Source of the DNA: CATQHP01 sp965205595
GTDB taxonomy: Bacteria; Acidobacteriota; Terriglobia; Bryobacterales; UBA6623
Reading direction: 5' to 3'
Assembly (NCBI GenBank): GCA_965205595.1
Contig: CBDBHI010000006.1
Span: 62,001 to 126,000 of the forward strand
DNA length: 64,000 bases
The notes under the pieces: generated by a model
Told to the model about the DNA's origin: nothing
Database searches by the model: none
Seen by the model: the letters and a program-made list of their open reading frames with translations, nothing else
Position numbers and translations under genes: made by a program
Shown: in pieces, positions 1-8,893 of the stretch
Layout: each line of letters starts with the position of its first letter
Position numbering within the stretch: position 1 is the first letter of the stretch

Positions 1-1432
1 TCTTTCGCTTGCCCGGGTCGGGCTCCTCAAAATTGACTGCCTGAACTTTAATCAGAGCAAAGTAGCGTTCACCCTCTTTAGGTGGGCGAACCTGACCAGA
101 GACGGTGTCGCCGGTACGCAAATTGAATCGTCTGATCTGCGATGGTGAAACGTAGATGTCGTCGGGGCCGGCGACGTAATTGTACTCAGGCGCTCGCAGG
201 AAGCCAAATCCCTCGGGCAAGACTTCCAGCACTCCCTCGGAAAAAATCAACCCGCTGCTCTGAGCTTGAGCTTGGAGTATTTTGAACAGCAGTTCTTGCT
301 TTCGCAGCCCCGAGATGGCCTCGATCTCAAACTCCTGCGCTTTCGCGTAGAGCTCGGTGATGGTCATCAGTTTTAGAGCCGCCAAGTCTACCGGTTCGAG
401 ACCCTCACGCTCGGAGGCTTCAAGTGCTGCCTGGTACTCGGCCTCCTCGTCGACCTCCTCGTTTTGAGCCGGACCGCGCTCGCGGTCTCGGCGACCACGG
501 TTCTGGCGTCCGCGACGGCGACCGAATCGATCGCGTTCATCGTCACCTCGTCCGTCGGCCGAGGCCTCCCCGCCAGTAGACTCAGTTCCGCTGGATTCTG
601 ATTCTCCAGATCGTTCGCTGCTTGATCTATCTCTGCTTGATCTATCTCTGCTTGATCGTTCGTCACCTGATCGATCTCGGCTTGGTCGTTCGTCGCCGGG
701 TCGTTCGTCACCCGATCGTCCTCCGAATGACCTTTCGCCGCTGGAATCTTCGCGGGTCGACTCTCCCTGTAGCTCCTCTCGCGATTGGTCGTCGGGACGC
801 TCGCGCCGCGGACCGCGTTCACGGCGACGACGCCGATCTTGACCGCCGCTACGCTCGCGGTCCCGATCACGGTCTCTGCCTCGGTCTCGATCCCTGTCTC
901 GATCTCGACCGCTATCTCGGTCTTGTTCCGCGGCAGGATCGCTCGCATCAACAGGCGTTGCCTCGCTAGTTTCGGACGTGCGCTCGCGTGGAGCGCGGGC
1001 TTCGGACGAGCGATCTTCGTCACGCGAATCAGATTCGGACCGTTCGTCAGATGCCTCGTCGGATCGCGGACGCGTCTCGGTCCTCGAACGGGCCATGCGA
1101 GATGGCCGGCGTGGCTTCTCATCATCGGCCGTTCGGGGCTCTGGCTCCGATGCCGGTTCGCGGGCGGGCTGCTCGTTTGACTTGTCTGAACTGTCGGCCT
1201 CGGCACTCGCCGGCGAATCCGGCTCGGTTTCCGCCGCGACGGCTTTCTTTGCAGCTTTCTTGACTACCCGCTTGCGCGTCGACTTGGCGGCCTTCTTCGC
1301 GACCTTTTTGGTGGCCTTCTTCGTTGCGGGCTCGCTAGGCTCTTCGGACTTTGGTTGAGGCTCGGCAGCTTCAGTTGAGGAATTGTCGTTTTGCGGGGAT
1401 TCTTCGGTGGGATCGATTATATCGGAAGGCAC
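1..1432 (-). CDS. rho: Transcription termination factor Rho, N-terminal part (runs off the window)
   Basis: Rho is the hexameric RNA helicase that ends transcription of untranslated RNA. Only the first 477 or so codons are in the window. Residues from about 356 onward read MTITELYAKAQ and then the Rho N-terminal helical domain, followed by the start of the cold-shock RNA-binding domain (EGFGFLRAPEYNYVAGPDD, then SPSQIRRFNLRTGD). Before that lies about 350 residues of low complexity: an acidic start, a Lys/Ala segment at about 38-66, then Arg/Asp/Ser/Glu repeats such as DRDRDRDRDR and RSSRDRSSRDRSS. The GTG at 1432 is chosen as start because GAGG lies about 6 nt upstream. It is the last visible gene of the lon-engB-rho run. 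Other open frames over the repeat region are shadows created by its base bias. Family assignment is secure; the exact start is less so. Confidence 0.9.
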   Translation of the reverse strand, partial: MPSDIIDPTEESPQNDNSSTEAAEPQPKSEEPSEPATKKATKKVAKKAAKSTRKRVVKKAAKKAVAAETEPDSPASAEADSSDKSNEQPAREPASEPEPRTADDEKPRRPSRMARSRTETRPRSDEASDERSESDSRDEDRSSEARAPRERTSETSEATPVDASDPAAEQDRDSGRDRDRDRDRGRDRDRDRERSGGQDRRRRRERGPRRERPDDQSREELQGESTREDSSGERSFGGRSGDERPGDERPSRDRSGDERSSRDRSSRDRSSSERSGESESSGTESTGGEASADGRGDDERDRFGRRRGRQNRGRRDRERGPAQNEEVDEEAEYQAALEASEREGLEPVDLAALKLMTITELYAKAQEFEIEAISGLRKQELLFKILQAQAQSSGLIFSEGVLEVLPEGFGFLRAPEYNYVAGPDDIYVSPSQIRRFNLRTGDTVSGQVRPPKEGERYFALIKVQAVNFEEPDPGKRK

Positions 1433-1477
1433 TGTGGACCTCGGCGGGATCGTCGAATGACGACTGAAGGCGGGGAT

Positions 1478-2077
1478 CTAGTCGGAAATAGCTTCTCGGA
1501 TATGGTTCCAAATTGAATTGACGCCCTCACCCGATATCGACGAGAACGGAACCACCGCGAAAAAGCTTTCTTCTATAGATCGTACGGAGCGCAGTAGCGC
1601 CCCTCGCTTTAGCTTATCTGATTTTGACGCCACGACCAAGAATCTCTGTTCGTTTGCAACCAACCAGTCGGCCATTTGGCGGTCGAGAGGTGTCGGACCA
1701 TGGCGGCTGTCAACTATCAGAACAACCAGTCTTAGGGTCTCACGCGCTGTCAAATAGCTATCGGCCAACAGCCGCCAACGCTGGAGTTCCGATGCCGGAG
1801 CCTTGGCGTATCCATACCCCGGCAGGTCTGCAAAATACATCTCGCCGTCGATGCGGAAAAAATTGATCGACTGAGTACGGCCCGGTGTTTGGCTTGTCCG
1901 GGCAAGGGTTCTCTTCAATATCGGCGGCTGGCCCTTGGCGCGCTTGCCGCGCAGCAACAGAGTATTGAGCAGACTCGATTTGCCGACATTGCTACGTCCG
2001 GCGAATGCGATTTCGGGCACACCGTCGGAGGGAAACTGGTCCGGGCGATTCGCGCTCAGAACGAATTCAACTGACAT
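1478..2077 (-). CDS. engB: Ribosome biogenesis GTP-binding protein EngB/YsxC/YihA
   Basis: A 199-residue TRAFAC-class GTPase, the usual length for EngB, which acts in late assembly of the large ribosomal subunit. The P-loop is at residues 27-34 (GRSNVGKS), the G3 motif reads DLPGYG, and the G4 motif is SKSDKL, a small variation on the usual TKxD. The insert between P-loop and G3 contains the family-typical TSQTPGRTQSINFF stretch. The gene lies 51 nt downstream of lon and 45 nt upstream of rho on the same strand. A lon-engB neighbourhood is common in bacteria. Confidence 0.95.
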   Translation of the reverse strand: MSVEFVLSANRPDQFPSDGVPEIAFAGRSNVGKSSLLNTLLLRGKRAKGQPPILKRTLARTSQTPGRTQSINFFRIDGEMYFADLPGYGYAKAPASELQRWRLLADSYLTARETLRLVVLIVDSRHGPTPLDRQMADWLVANEQRFLVVASKSDKLKRGALLRSVRSIEESFFAVVPFSSISGEGVNSIWNHIREAISD

Positions 2078-2128
2078 TTTCGAAATCCAGAGCCGGGCAC
2101 TGAGCCCGGCGTCCGAACGTTTTGATAT

Positions 2129-4549
2129 CTAGTTCGCCACCTGGTCGTCGTGGCGCGTGACCTCGACGCCGCCGGGAATGAAGGGGTGCTTGGCAAGCTC
2201 GACGATGGGTGTCTCGAGCGCAATCGTCAGAACTTCGTCCATCGTCTCGACGAAGTGGAGTGTCATCTTGTCGCGAATGTTCTCCGGAATGTCAGGAAGA
2301 TCCTTCTCGTTGTCTTTGGGAAGTATCGCTTCGGTAATTCCGTTGCGGTGCGCGGCAAGAAGCTTCTCTTTCATGCCGCCGATCGGCAGGACCCTTCCGC
2401 GCAGCGTGACTTCGCCGGTCATCGCAATATCGCCGCGAACTTTGATTTTGGTCAATGCGCTCACAAGCGTGGTGGTTAGCGTAATTCCGGCGGAAGGCCC
2501 GTCTTTGGGAATCGCGCCCTCGGGTACATGGACGTGAATGTCGAGATGCTGATAGAAATCCTTTGGCAAGCTGAACGCTTGCGAGCGTGACCGCACGTAG
2601 CTCATAGCGGCCTGCGCGGACTCTTGCATCACGTCGCCGAGTTTTCCGGTGAGCGTGAGCTTACCTTTGCCGTCCATCAACGTGGCCTCGATCGTGAGCA
2701 ACGTCCCGCCAAACTCTGTCCATGCCAATCCGACGGCCGTACCGATTTCATTTTTCTTGTCCGCGGCTTGATCGCGATACCGTGGGACTTTCAGAAAATC
2801 GGCTACGTTCTCGGGTTTCACCGTCGTTTTTAGCTTGCGCTTGGCTTTGTCGCGGCTGACCACTTTTAGCGCAACCTTACGGCAGATGTTTCCGATTTCA
2901 CGTTCCAGGTTGCGGACCCCTGCTTCACGCGTATACTGCTCGATGATTGCCGCGAGCCCGGCATCTTTGAACTCGAGATCTTTGTCTTTAAGACCGTTTG
3001 CTTCAAGCTGCTTCGCGATGAGATGGCGCTTGGCGATCTCGACTTTCTCGATCTCGGTGTAGCCGCTAATGCGAATCACTTCAAGGCGATCGAGCAGCGG
3101 CGCCGGCAGCGTATGCAACACGTTTGCGGTCGCGATGAAGAATACGTTGCTGAGGTCGTATTCGACATCGAGGTAGTGATCTTGAAACGTGAAGTTTTGC
3201 TCGGGGTCAAGGACCTCCATCAGCGCGGCTGAGGGGTCGCCTCGGAAGTCGGTCGACATCTTGTCAATCTCGTCGAGCATGAAGACGGGATTGCGAGTAC
3301 CGGCCTTTTTCATCATTTGAATAATCTGGCCAGGGAGTGCGCCGATGTATGTGCGGCGGTGGCCACGGACTTCGGCCTCGTCACGAACGCCACCGAGAGA
3401 CAAGCGCACAAATTTGCGCCCAGTCGCGCGTGCGACGGACTTTCCGAGAGACGTTTTGCCGACCCCTGGGGGTCCAACAAAGCACAGGATGGAACCCCGC
3501 GGAGTTTTAACTAGTCGTCGAACAGCCAGGAATTCCAAGATGCGTTCCTTGACCTTTTCGAGCCCATAGTGATCGTCGGCAAGAACCTTTTCGGCGAAGG
3601 AAAGATCACGAATCTCGCGAGACTTCTTCTTCCACGGAACTGCCAGCAACCAGTCGATGTAGTTGCGCGAAACCGTCGACTCAGCCGACATCGGAGGCAT
3701 ATTCTCAAGCTTCTTAAGCTCAGTGTTTGCCTTCTCGTGGGCATCTTTCGTCATGCCCGCATCTTTGATTTGCTTCTTAAGCTCGTCGAACTCGCTCTTC
3801 TCGCCCCGACCGAGTTCCTTCTGAATTGCCTTGATCTTTTCGTTGAGGTAGTACTCTTTCTGAGCCTTCTCCATCTGACGCTTGACGCGTCCTTGGATGG
3901 TGCGATCAACAGAGAGTTTCTCGATCTCAATGTCGAGGACATCGGCGATTCGCGAGATCCGTTCGATCGGATCGAAAATTTCAAGCAAGTCTTGTTTCTC
4001 GGGAATCGTCAACTGAAGATTCGCGCCGATCGTGTCAGCTAGCTTGCCAGGATCATCGACGCGGACCGCCGCGATCATCGTTTCGTAGTTGAGGTTCTGG
4101 CTTTGCTTGACGTATTGCTCAAACAGCGAAGTGACGCGAGCCGTGAGCTGCTCAAGATCTACATTTCCGAGATCACGAAACTCAGCCGTCTCGACCGTTG
4201 CCAGCATGAAGCCGTCCTCGACACCGACGTTGCGGATCGTTCCACGCTCAAGGCCCTCGACAAGCACCTTAATGTTGCCGTCGGGCAGCTTGAGGCTTTG
4301 AACAATAGTGACTATGGTGCCCGTGCGGTAGATTTGGTCGGGCTCGGGGTCGTCGATAGAGGCGTCGTGCTGGGTCGCGAGGAAAATCTTCTTGTCAGCC
4401 GCCAGCGCCTCTTCGAGGGCGCGGACACTGGCCTCGCGGCCAACCACGAAAGGGGTCATCATGTGCGGAAAGATGACGACGTCCCGAATAGGCATCATCG
4501 GCAGACGACGGCTGACTTTTGTGCTCGATGAGGGTTCCATAAATTTCAT
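2129..4549 (-). CDS. lon: ATP-dependent protease Lon
   Basis: An 806-residue LonA protease that degrades misfolded and regulatory proteins in the cytoplasm. It shows the N-terminal substrate-binding domain (about 15-210, starting LPMMPIRDVVIFPHM), a coiled-coil region, an AAA+ module with Walker A GPPGVGKT near residue 360 and Walker B VFMLDEIDKM, and a C-terminal protease domain. The catalytic serine is in KDGPSAG near residue 684 and the catalytic lysine in GGMKEKLLAA near 726. There is no transmembrane insert, so it is LonA and not LonB. The start may be ATG 4549 or the ATG three codons later. It is 25 nt downstream of thiE on the same strand. Confidence 0.97.
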   Translation of the reverse strand: MKFMEPSSSTKVSRRLPMMPIRDVVIFPHMMTPFVVGREASVRALEEALAADKKIFLATQHDASIDDPEPDQIYRTGTIVTIVQSLKLPDGNIKVLVEGLERGTIRNVGVEDGFMLATVETAEFRDLGNVDLEQLTARVTSLFEQYVKQSQNLNYETMIAAVRVDDPGKLADTIGANLQLTIPEKQDLLEIFDPIERISRIADVLDIEIEKLSVDRTIQGRVKRQMEKAQKEYYLNEKIKAIQKELGRGEKSEFDELKKQIKDAGMTKDAHEKANTELKKLENMPPMSAESTVSRNYIDWLLAVPWKKKSREIRDLSFAEKVLADDHYGLEKVKERILEFLAVRRLVKTPRGSILCFVGPPGVGKTSLGKSVARATGRKFVRLSLGGVRDEAEVRGHRRTYIGALPGQIIQMMKKAGTRNPVFMLDEIDKMSTDFRGDPSAALMEVLDPEQNFTFQDHYLDVEYDLSNVFFIATANVLHTLPAPLLDRLEVIRISGYTEIEKVEIAKRHLIAKQLEANGLKDKDLEFKDAGLAAIIEQYTREAGVRNLEREIGNICRKVALKVVSRDKAKRKLKTTVKPENVADFLKVPRYRDQAADKKNEIGTAVGLAWTEFGGTLLTIEATLMDGKGKLTLTGKLGDVMQESAQAAMSYVRSRSQAFSLPKDFYQHLDIHVHVPEGAIPKDGPSAGITLTTTLVSALTKIKVRGDIAMTGEVTLRGRVLPIGGMKEKLLAAHRNGITEAILPKDNEKDLPDIPENIRDKMTLHFVETMDEVLTIALETPIVELAKHPFIPGGVEVTRHDDQVAN

Positions 4550-4574
4550 TGTAGACGGTGGATTTCTGAGCAGG

Positions 4575-5186
4575 TTAACGATTGGGATTCAAGCCTACCC
4601 ACTGCGCTAGATTCTGTTCCACGACAGCGGAAATCACCGCTACGGAGTCGGCTCCGCCGGTTAGGACCTCAGGCGCGCGACGCAGCGAAATGCCACCGAT
4701 TGCGACTAGCGGTTTGGTTGTTAGCCCGCGAAGATCGGGTAGGTTTCTTATCCTTACGACTGGATCAGGATTGTCTTTAGACGGAGTCTCAAACATCGGG
4801 CCGATCGCCAGGTAGTCAACCGGCTGCGCATCCGCCGCGGCTAGCTGATCGGCGCTGTGGGTTGAATATCCGATCACGAAATCAGGGCCAACGACTCTTC
4901 TGACGTCCGCGGGAAGTAGATCATCTTGACCGACGTGGACGCCCCTTGCTGCGACGGCCAGCGCGATGTCGGCCCGGTCGTTAACGATGAACGGAACATT
5001 CGCGGCAAGAAAAAGTTTCGCGATGGCATCAACTTCATCGAACCGCGACCTAGTGAACTCGCCCTTGTGGCGATACTGCGCGATACGAACGCCGGCGCTC
5101 AAAAGGAGTCTCGCGAACTCCACCGGATCGGCATCGATTTTGCCCAAATATCCCGTATCAATAATCGGATAAAAAGCCGGCAGCAT
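4575..5186 (-). CDS. thiE: Thiamine-phosphate synthase ThiE
   Basis: A 203-residue TIM-barrel enzyme joining the thiazole and pyrimidine phosphates to give thiamine phosphate. Family motifs are visible: AQYRHKG near the N-terminus (usually QYRxK), IVNDRADIALAV, GVHVGQDDLP-like (here GVHVGQDDLLPADVRR), IGYSTHS, DYLAIGPMFETPSK and VAIGGIS. The start codon directly abuts the stop of the upstream metallo-beta-lactamase gene (TAAATG), so the two are probably co-translated. No TPP riboswitch was seen directly upstream, as the gene lies inside an operon. It is the only thiamine biosynthesis gene in the window. Confidence 0.93.
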   Translation of the reverse strand: MLPAFYPIIDTGYLGKIDADPVEFARLLLSAGVRIAQYRHKGEFTRSRFDEVDAIAKLFLAANVPFIVNDRADIALAVAARGVHVGQDDLLPADVRRVVGPDFVIGYSTHSADQLAAADAQPVDYLAIGPMFETPSKDNPDPVVRIRNLPDLRGLTTKPLVAIGGISLRRAPEVLTGGADSVAVISAVVEQNLAQWVGLNPNR

Positions 5187-6452
5187 TTAACCGACGATTT
5201 CCTGCGAGTCTCGCGCGGTGGCGCGAAAAATCCCTTGGGCCATGGTCGATGCCTCTTGATCGGCGCGGGCGGCGTAAATTTCGGCGCGGATGGCGTGTAC
5301 CTCTTTACTATCCGGCTCGGCATCCCCGGCCCAATCTAGAAGGTGACAAGCCATGCGGTGGTCGCCCTCTTCGGCTAAAACCTGCGCTCGACGAACAAGC
5401 ACCGCGGCTCCTCCGGCCAGATCCGCGATCTCTTTTGCGCGCCGCGAGCGCGGCGCCGGCTTGAGTTCAGACGGCACATCGTTGTACCAACCGGCGTAGC
5501 AGCGATGAATGTTTCGAACAATAAACTCGGGCTCGTCGTAAATCGGCTGGAGATAAGGTTTCTCAGCCAGTTCTTTCGGCGGATGAACCTCTTCGATCAA
5601 CTGGTCAAGCGATGCCCCTTCGTTCATCAGCTCGACCGTGCGGTCGTGTAACGCCTCTAGGTACTCAGCGGTGTCAAGCAGCGCTTCCCTGACGCGAGCT
5701 TCACCGTAAACAGGAACGCCGTGACCGCACAGCAGAACCTTCGCGTCACACTTGGCCATCGAGCGCAACGCCCGTACCCAATCGCGGGCATAACGCTGAA
5801 CCTTCTGCGGATTGCCCGCATTCGGCGCTGCCCAGATGAAAAGATCCCCGCTGTAGATCACCCTTTTATCGGGGAGGAAAATCCAGGTGTGGTCGTCGGT
5901 CTCACCCCTTGCATGGTTCGCTTCAAACTTTACGCCGCCAATCTTCCAGATCAGCTTACCTTCGTACGTTTTCGTCGGGTAGACAGGGTCTGTCGGCCAC
6001 TCAATGGTCGCTCCGAACTGCCGCGAGTTGATGATCGTGTTGAAGCCGTTCGTCAAAATGTAGCGGGCCATTCTGGCCGGAACGAGCTCGTGAGCGATGA
6101 TTTCTATACTATTCCAAGCGTTGCGCCGCGCTTCTTCGATGAAGATCGGCAACCCGTAGGCATGATCAACGTGTCCGTGACTGTAAATCGCGGTGTTGAT
6201 CGGACTCTTGGAATAGCTGCGGACTTTCTCGAACACTCGTTGCTGCGCGACTTCGTGCGACGAGCCGGTGTCGATCAAGACATCCCCGTCGTCGGTCTTG
6301 ACAACTGCTACGTTCGAGAATCCCTTATACAAAGCCACCTCGTCGGCGACATCTTCGATTTGATAGAGCGGAGTAAACGGGTGACAGCCCCTGTCGGACG
6401 TCTTGTCGGTACCGTCCCAAAGGCGGTCAGATAGTTCTGAAAGAGATGTCAT
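5187..6452 (-). CDS. Metallo-beta-lactamase fold protein, alkylsulfatase (BDS1/SdsA)-like
   Basis: A 421-residue hydrolase of the metallo-beta-lactamase fold. The metal-binding HxHxDH motif is at residues 92-97 (HGHVDH) followed by AYGLP. Further ligand regions are ANHARGETDDHTWIF and the CGHGVPV segment. The C-terminal part (about 330-420, with LAGGAAVLVRRAQVLAEEGD and LDWAGDAEPDSKEV) resembles the alkylsulfatase dimerisation domain, and YLQPIYDEPEFIVRNI is typical of alkyl/linear sulfatases. Characterised SdsA1-type enzymes are longer (over 600 residues) and end in an SCP2-like domain that is absent here. No signal peptide is seen, unlike many family members. The substrate is unknown. It lies in an operon with thiE, directly abutting it. 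Confidence 0.8.
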   Translation of the reverse strand: MTSLSELSDRLWDGTDKTSDRGCHPFTPLYQIEDVADEVALYKGFSNVAVVKTDDGDVLIDTGSSHEVAQQRVFEKVRSYSKSPINTAIYSHGHVDHAYGLPIFIEEARRNAWNSIEIIAHELVPARMARYILTNGFNTIINSRQFGATIEWPTDPVYPTKTYEGKLIWKIGGVKFEANHARGETDDHTWIFLPDKRVIYSGDLFIWAAPNAGNPQKVQRYARDWVRALRSMAKCDAKVLLCGHGVPVYGEARVREALLDTAEYLEALHDRTVELMNEGASLDQLIEEVHPPKELAEKPYLQPIYDEPEFIVRNIHRCYAGWYNDVPSELKPAPRSRRAKEIADLAGGAAVLVRRAQVLAEEGDHRMACHLLDWAGDAEPDSKEVHAIRAEIYAARADQEASTMAQGIFRATARDSQEIVG

Positions 6453-6507
6453 AGGGTCGAGTCAATTGTAGCTAGAAGGCCTGCGGCGCATATTCGTCGC
6501 TGCCCAG

Positions 6508-6703
6508 CCCGAAACTTGATTCTTCAAGCTGCCCGCCAAGCTACTTGTTGGACAAATCCGTTCACTGTACCGAGCCGCGCCGGCTCGCGGTGCGGTTCTT
6601 TCTGCGACGTGTGCACCGCACCGCACGGCGGCGCGGCTCGGTACCGCGAAGCGCAACTTCGCCTCGCTGGTGTCTCAAGTTTTTCCCTTGAATGATCCGC
6701 CCG
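6508..6703. repeat. Dispersed 196-bp palindromic repeat, copy 1
   Basis: This stretch matches 19317-19512 over its full length, in the same orientation and without net insertions or deletions. It holds nested inverted repeats: an outer pair aaacttga / tcaagttt, an inner pair of about 16 nt (gtaccgagccgcgccg / cggcgcggctcggtac, about 6568-6645) and a core pair gcggtgcgg / ccgcaccgc. It could fold into a long hairpin or cruciform. It lies between frr and the alkylsulfatase-like gene and contains no credible gene. It looks like a non-autonomous MITE- or REP-type element. Confidence 0.85.
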
Positions 6704-6736
6704 ACCAAGGCCGTCAATGAAATCGCTAAGACCGCG

Positions 6737-7318
6737 CTAGCCGATCTCCAGAACGTCCGCTTCCTTCTTCGATCCCGCTTCGTCGACCGCCTTGATCATG
6801 TTGTCGGTGAGCTTCTGAATGTCCTGGTGGGCCTTCTTGCTTTCGTCCTCTGAAATCGACTTGTCTTTCTCTAGAGTCTTGACGGCTTCGTTGGCGTCGC
6901 GACGGATGTTACGCACCGCGACGCGATGATGCTCAACAATTCCGTAAAGCTTTTTGACCAGTTCCTTACGTCGTTCTTCAGTCAGCGCCGGTATCGTCAA
7001 ACGAATTAGCTTGCCGTCGTTGTTGGGGTTGATGCCAAGGTCGGAAATCTGAATTGCTTTTTCGATTGCACCAATTTGGCTGGCATCCCACGGCTGGATC
7101 GCGATCGTCGCGGGATCGGGGGTTGTGATCGTCGACATTTGATTCAGCGGTGTCAGGGTGCCGTAGTAGTCCACCTTGATGGGATCGAGCAAACTGATCG
7201 AGGCGCGGCCCGTGCGGATCGTCGTCATCTCTCGGCCCAGATCGTCAACGGCCTTGTCCATGCGAGATTCGGCCTCCAGCATGATTTCGTCGATATCTTC
7301 GCCATGAATGTGGGCCAT
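6737..7318 (-). CDS. frr: Ribosome recycling factor
   Basis: A 193-residue protein that, with EF-G, splits post-termination ribosomes. It shows the family features: MTTIRTGRASISLLDPIKVDYYG, the central TPDPATIAIQPWD, LTEERRKELVKK and the C-terminal KKEADVLEIG. The ATG at 7318 is preferred over the TTG at 7321 because AAGGAGG ends only 1 nt before the TTG but 4 nt before the ATG. It is the last gene of the rplM-rpsI-rpsB-tsf-pyrH-frr series; pyrH ends 28 nt upstream. The palindromic repeat at 6508-6703 follows its stop and may act as a transcript end. Confidence 0.96.
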   Translation of the reverse strand: MAHIHGEDIDEIMLEAESRMDKAVDDLGREMTTIRTGRASISLLDPIKVDYYGTLTPLNQMSTITTPDPATIAIQPWDASQIGAIEKAIQISDLGINPNNDGKLIRLTIPALTEERRKELVKKLYGIVEHHRVAVRNIRRDANEAVKTLEKDKSISEDESKKAHQDIQKLTDNMIKAVDEAGSKKEADVLEIG

Positions 7319-7346
7319 CAATCCTCCTTGCGCGCCAGCCTACGAG

Positions 7347-8057
7347 TCACTCGGTCATCAACGTCCCGGACGTCTCACCGTTTATCACGCGAGCAATGCT
7401 TCCGCTCTCGGCGAGATTGAACACCAGTACGGGCATTTTATTGTCGCGGCAGAGTGCGACTGCCGCCGCGTCCATCACCCCGAGGCCGTCAGCCAAAACT
7501 TGATCGTAGGATATTTTCTCATACCGTTTCGCGTCGGAGTGGACGGCCGGGTCTTTGTCATAAACGCCGTCAACCTTGGTCGCTTTGGCCAGTAGGTCGG
7601 CCTCAATTTCGATTGCCCTTAGCGATGCCGCGGTGTCAGTCGTGAAGTAGGGGCTACCGGTGCCCGCGGCAAAGATCAGCAGCGAACCTTGACGCAGGTA
7701 CTCACGTGCTTTTTCGCGGTCGAATACCTCGGCCACCGAGCCCATCGGTATCGCGCTCATCACCCGAGTCGCCGTACCAGCAACGTTTAGATAGTCAGCC
7801 AGGGCGAGCGCGTTGATGACCGTCGCGAGCATCCCCATGTGATCGACCGTCACGCGCCGGATGCCACTTTCAGATGCCTTTATTCCTCTGAAGAAATTGC
7901 CGCCGCCAACGACTAGCGCTATCTCGGTGCCATCGGCTACGGCAGCGCTGAGGTCCGCGGTGAGGCTTGAAAGCGTAGCGGCGTCCACTCCGAAACCTTC
8001 CGATCCCGCAAGCATCTCGCCTGAGAGTTTGAGGAGAATACGTTTCGGTTTAGCCAT
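7347..8057 (-). CDS. pyrH: UMP kinase
   Basis: A 236-residue amino-acid-kinase-fold enzyme making UDP from UMP, the first step toward UTP and CTP. Motifs: RILLKLSGEML at the N-terminus, VVGGGNFFRG, DHMGMLATVINALAL, and ATKVDGVYDKDP. An upstream extension to 8096 is open, but the family normally begins MxKPKRILLKLSGE, which matches the ATG at 8057. The usual bacterial order tsf-pyrH-frr is kept. The 158 nt between tsf and pyrH hold nothing recognisable. Confidence 0.96.
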   Translation of the reverse strand: MAKPKRILLKLSGEMLAGSEGFGVDAATLSSLTADLSAAVADGTEIALVVGGGNFFRGIKASESGIRRVTVDHMGMLATVINALALADYLNVAGTATRVMSAIPMGSVAEVFDREKAREYLRQGSLLIFAAGTGSPYFTTDTAASLRAIEIEADLLAKATKVDGVYDKDPAVHSDAKRYEKISYDQVLADGLGVMDAAAVALCRDNKMPVLVFNLAESGSIARVINGETSGTLMTE

Positions 8058-8215
8058 GTTCGGACCGCTGCTCGCTAAGGCGTACGGTCCTCCCATGATA
8101 TCCAGAGATTAGAAAATTGCAGTGGAGGGTCATTCCGCGCTTGCACGCGGGGGAGTAAGGGCGCGGCAGATCGCGCCTCCTGTTTCGGAAAGTGTTCGCA
8201 ACGGCGAAAAGCTGG

Positions 8216-8827
8216 CTAGCCTTCTACTTCGTTTTCGCCGACCTTAAAGCGCGTAAAGCGGCCGACAGCGATGTTCTCGCCGAGTTTTGCAATCGTGGCC
8301 GTAATGAGGTCTCCAACGCTTGTGGCGGGGTCTTTGACGAACGGTTGATCGACGAGCACGATTTCTTCGTAGAACTTGCCCATTCGCCCATCGACGATTT
8401 TGTCGATCACTTGCTCGGGCTTGCCGTCGGCAACGGCGCGATCCTTTTGGATCTGGCGTTCCTTTTCGACATCGTCCGCGGATACTTCTTCCCGCGTCGC
8501 ATAGCGCGGGTCGGCGGCAGCGATGTGCATCGCGATATCTCGCACAAGGGATTGGAATTCGTCGGTGCGCGCAACGAAATCCGATTCGCAATTCACCTCA
8601 ACCAATACGCCAAGTTTCGATCCGGCATGAATATAGCTGCCGATAACACCCTCGTTGGCGGCACGGCCACTCTTTTTCTGGGCCACCGCGATGCCGCGTT
8701 TCCGAAGAGCGATCTCGGCCGCCGCCAGATCGCCATCGGCGTCAACAAGCGCCTTCTTGCATTCCATGAACCCTACGCCGCTTTTGTCTCGCAGCTCTTT
8801 AACCAACTTTGCGCCAATTTCGGCCAT
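8216..8827 (-). CDS. tsf: Elongation factor Ts
   Basis: A 203-residue guanine-nucleotide exchange factor for EF-Tu. The N-terminal UBA-like domain ends in KSGVGFMECKKAL, the stretch contacting EF-Tu, and the core has SYIHAGSKLGVLVEVNCESDFVAR. The length is that of the short EF-Ts type, close to 200 residues, and not the roughly 280-residue type of enterobacteria. It lies 66 nt downstream of rpsB. Confidence 0.96.
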   Translation of the reverse strand: MAEIGAKLVKELRDKSGVGFMECKKALVDADGDLAAAEIALRKRGIAVAQKKSGRAANEGVIGSYIHAGSKLGVLVEVNCESDFVARTDEFQSLVRDIAMHIAAADPRYATREEVSADDVEKERQIQKDRAVADGKPEQVIDKIVDGRMGKFYEEIVLVDQPFVKDPATSVGDLITATIAKLGENIAVGRFTRFKVGENEVEG

Positions 8828-8893
8828 AGCTATATCTCGATCCTCTCGTAACTCGATCTCGTGATGAACTTGCGCGGCAAAGACCCAGACGAG

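Noticed and set aside
388..1206. A 272-codon minus-strand frame and several plus-strand frames over the same stretch.
   Set aside because: They are shadows of the low-complexity N-terminal part of rho; the rho frame is open throughout, has a ribosome-binding site and runs into recognisable Rho domains.
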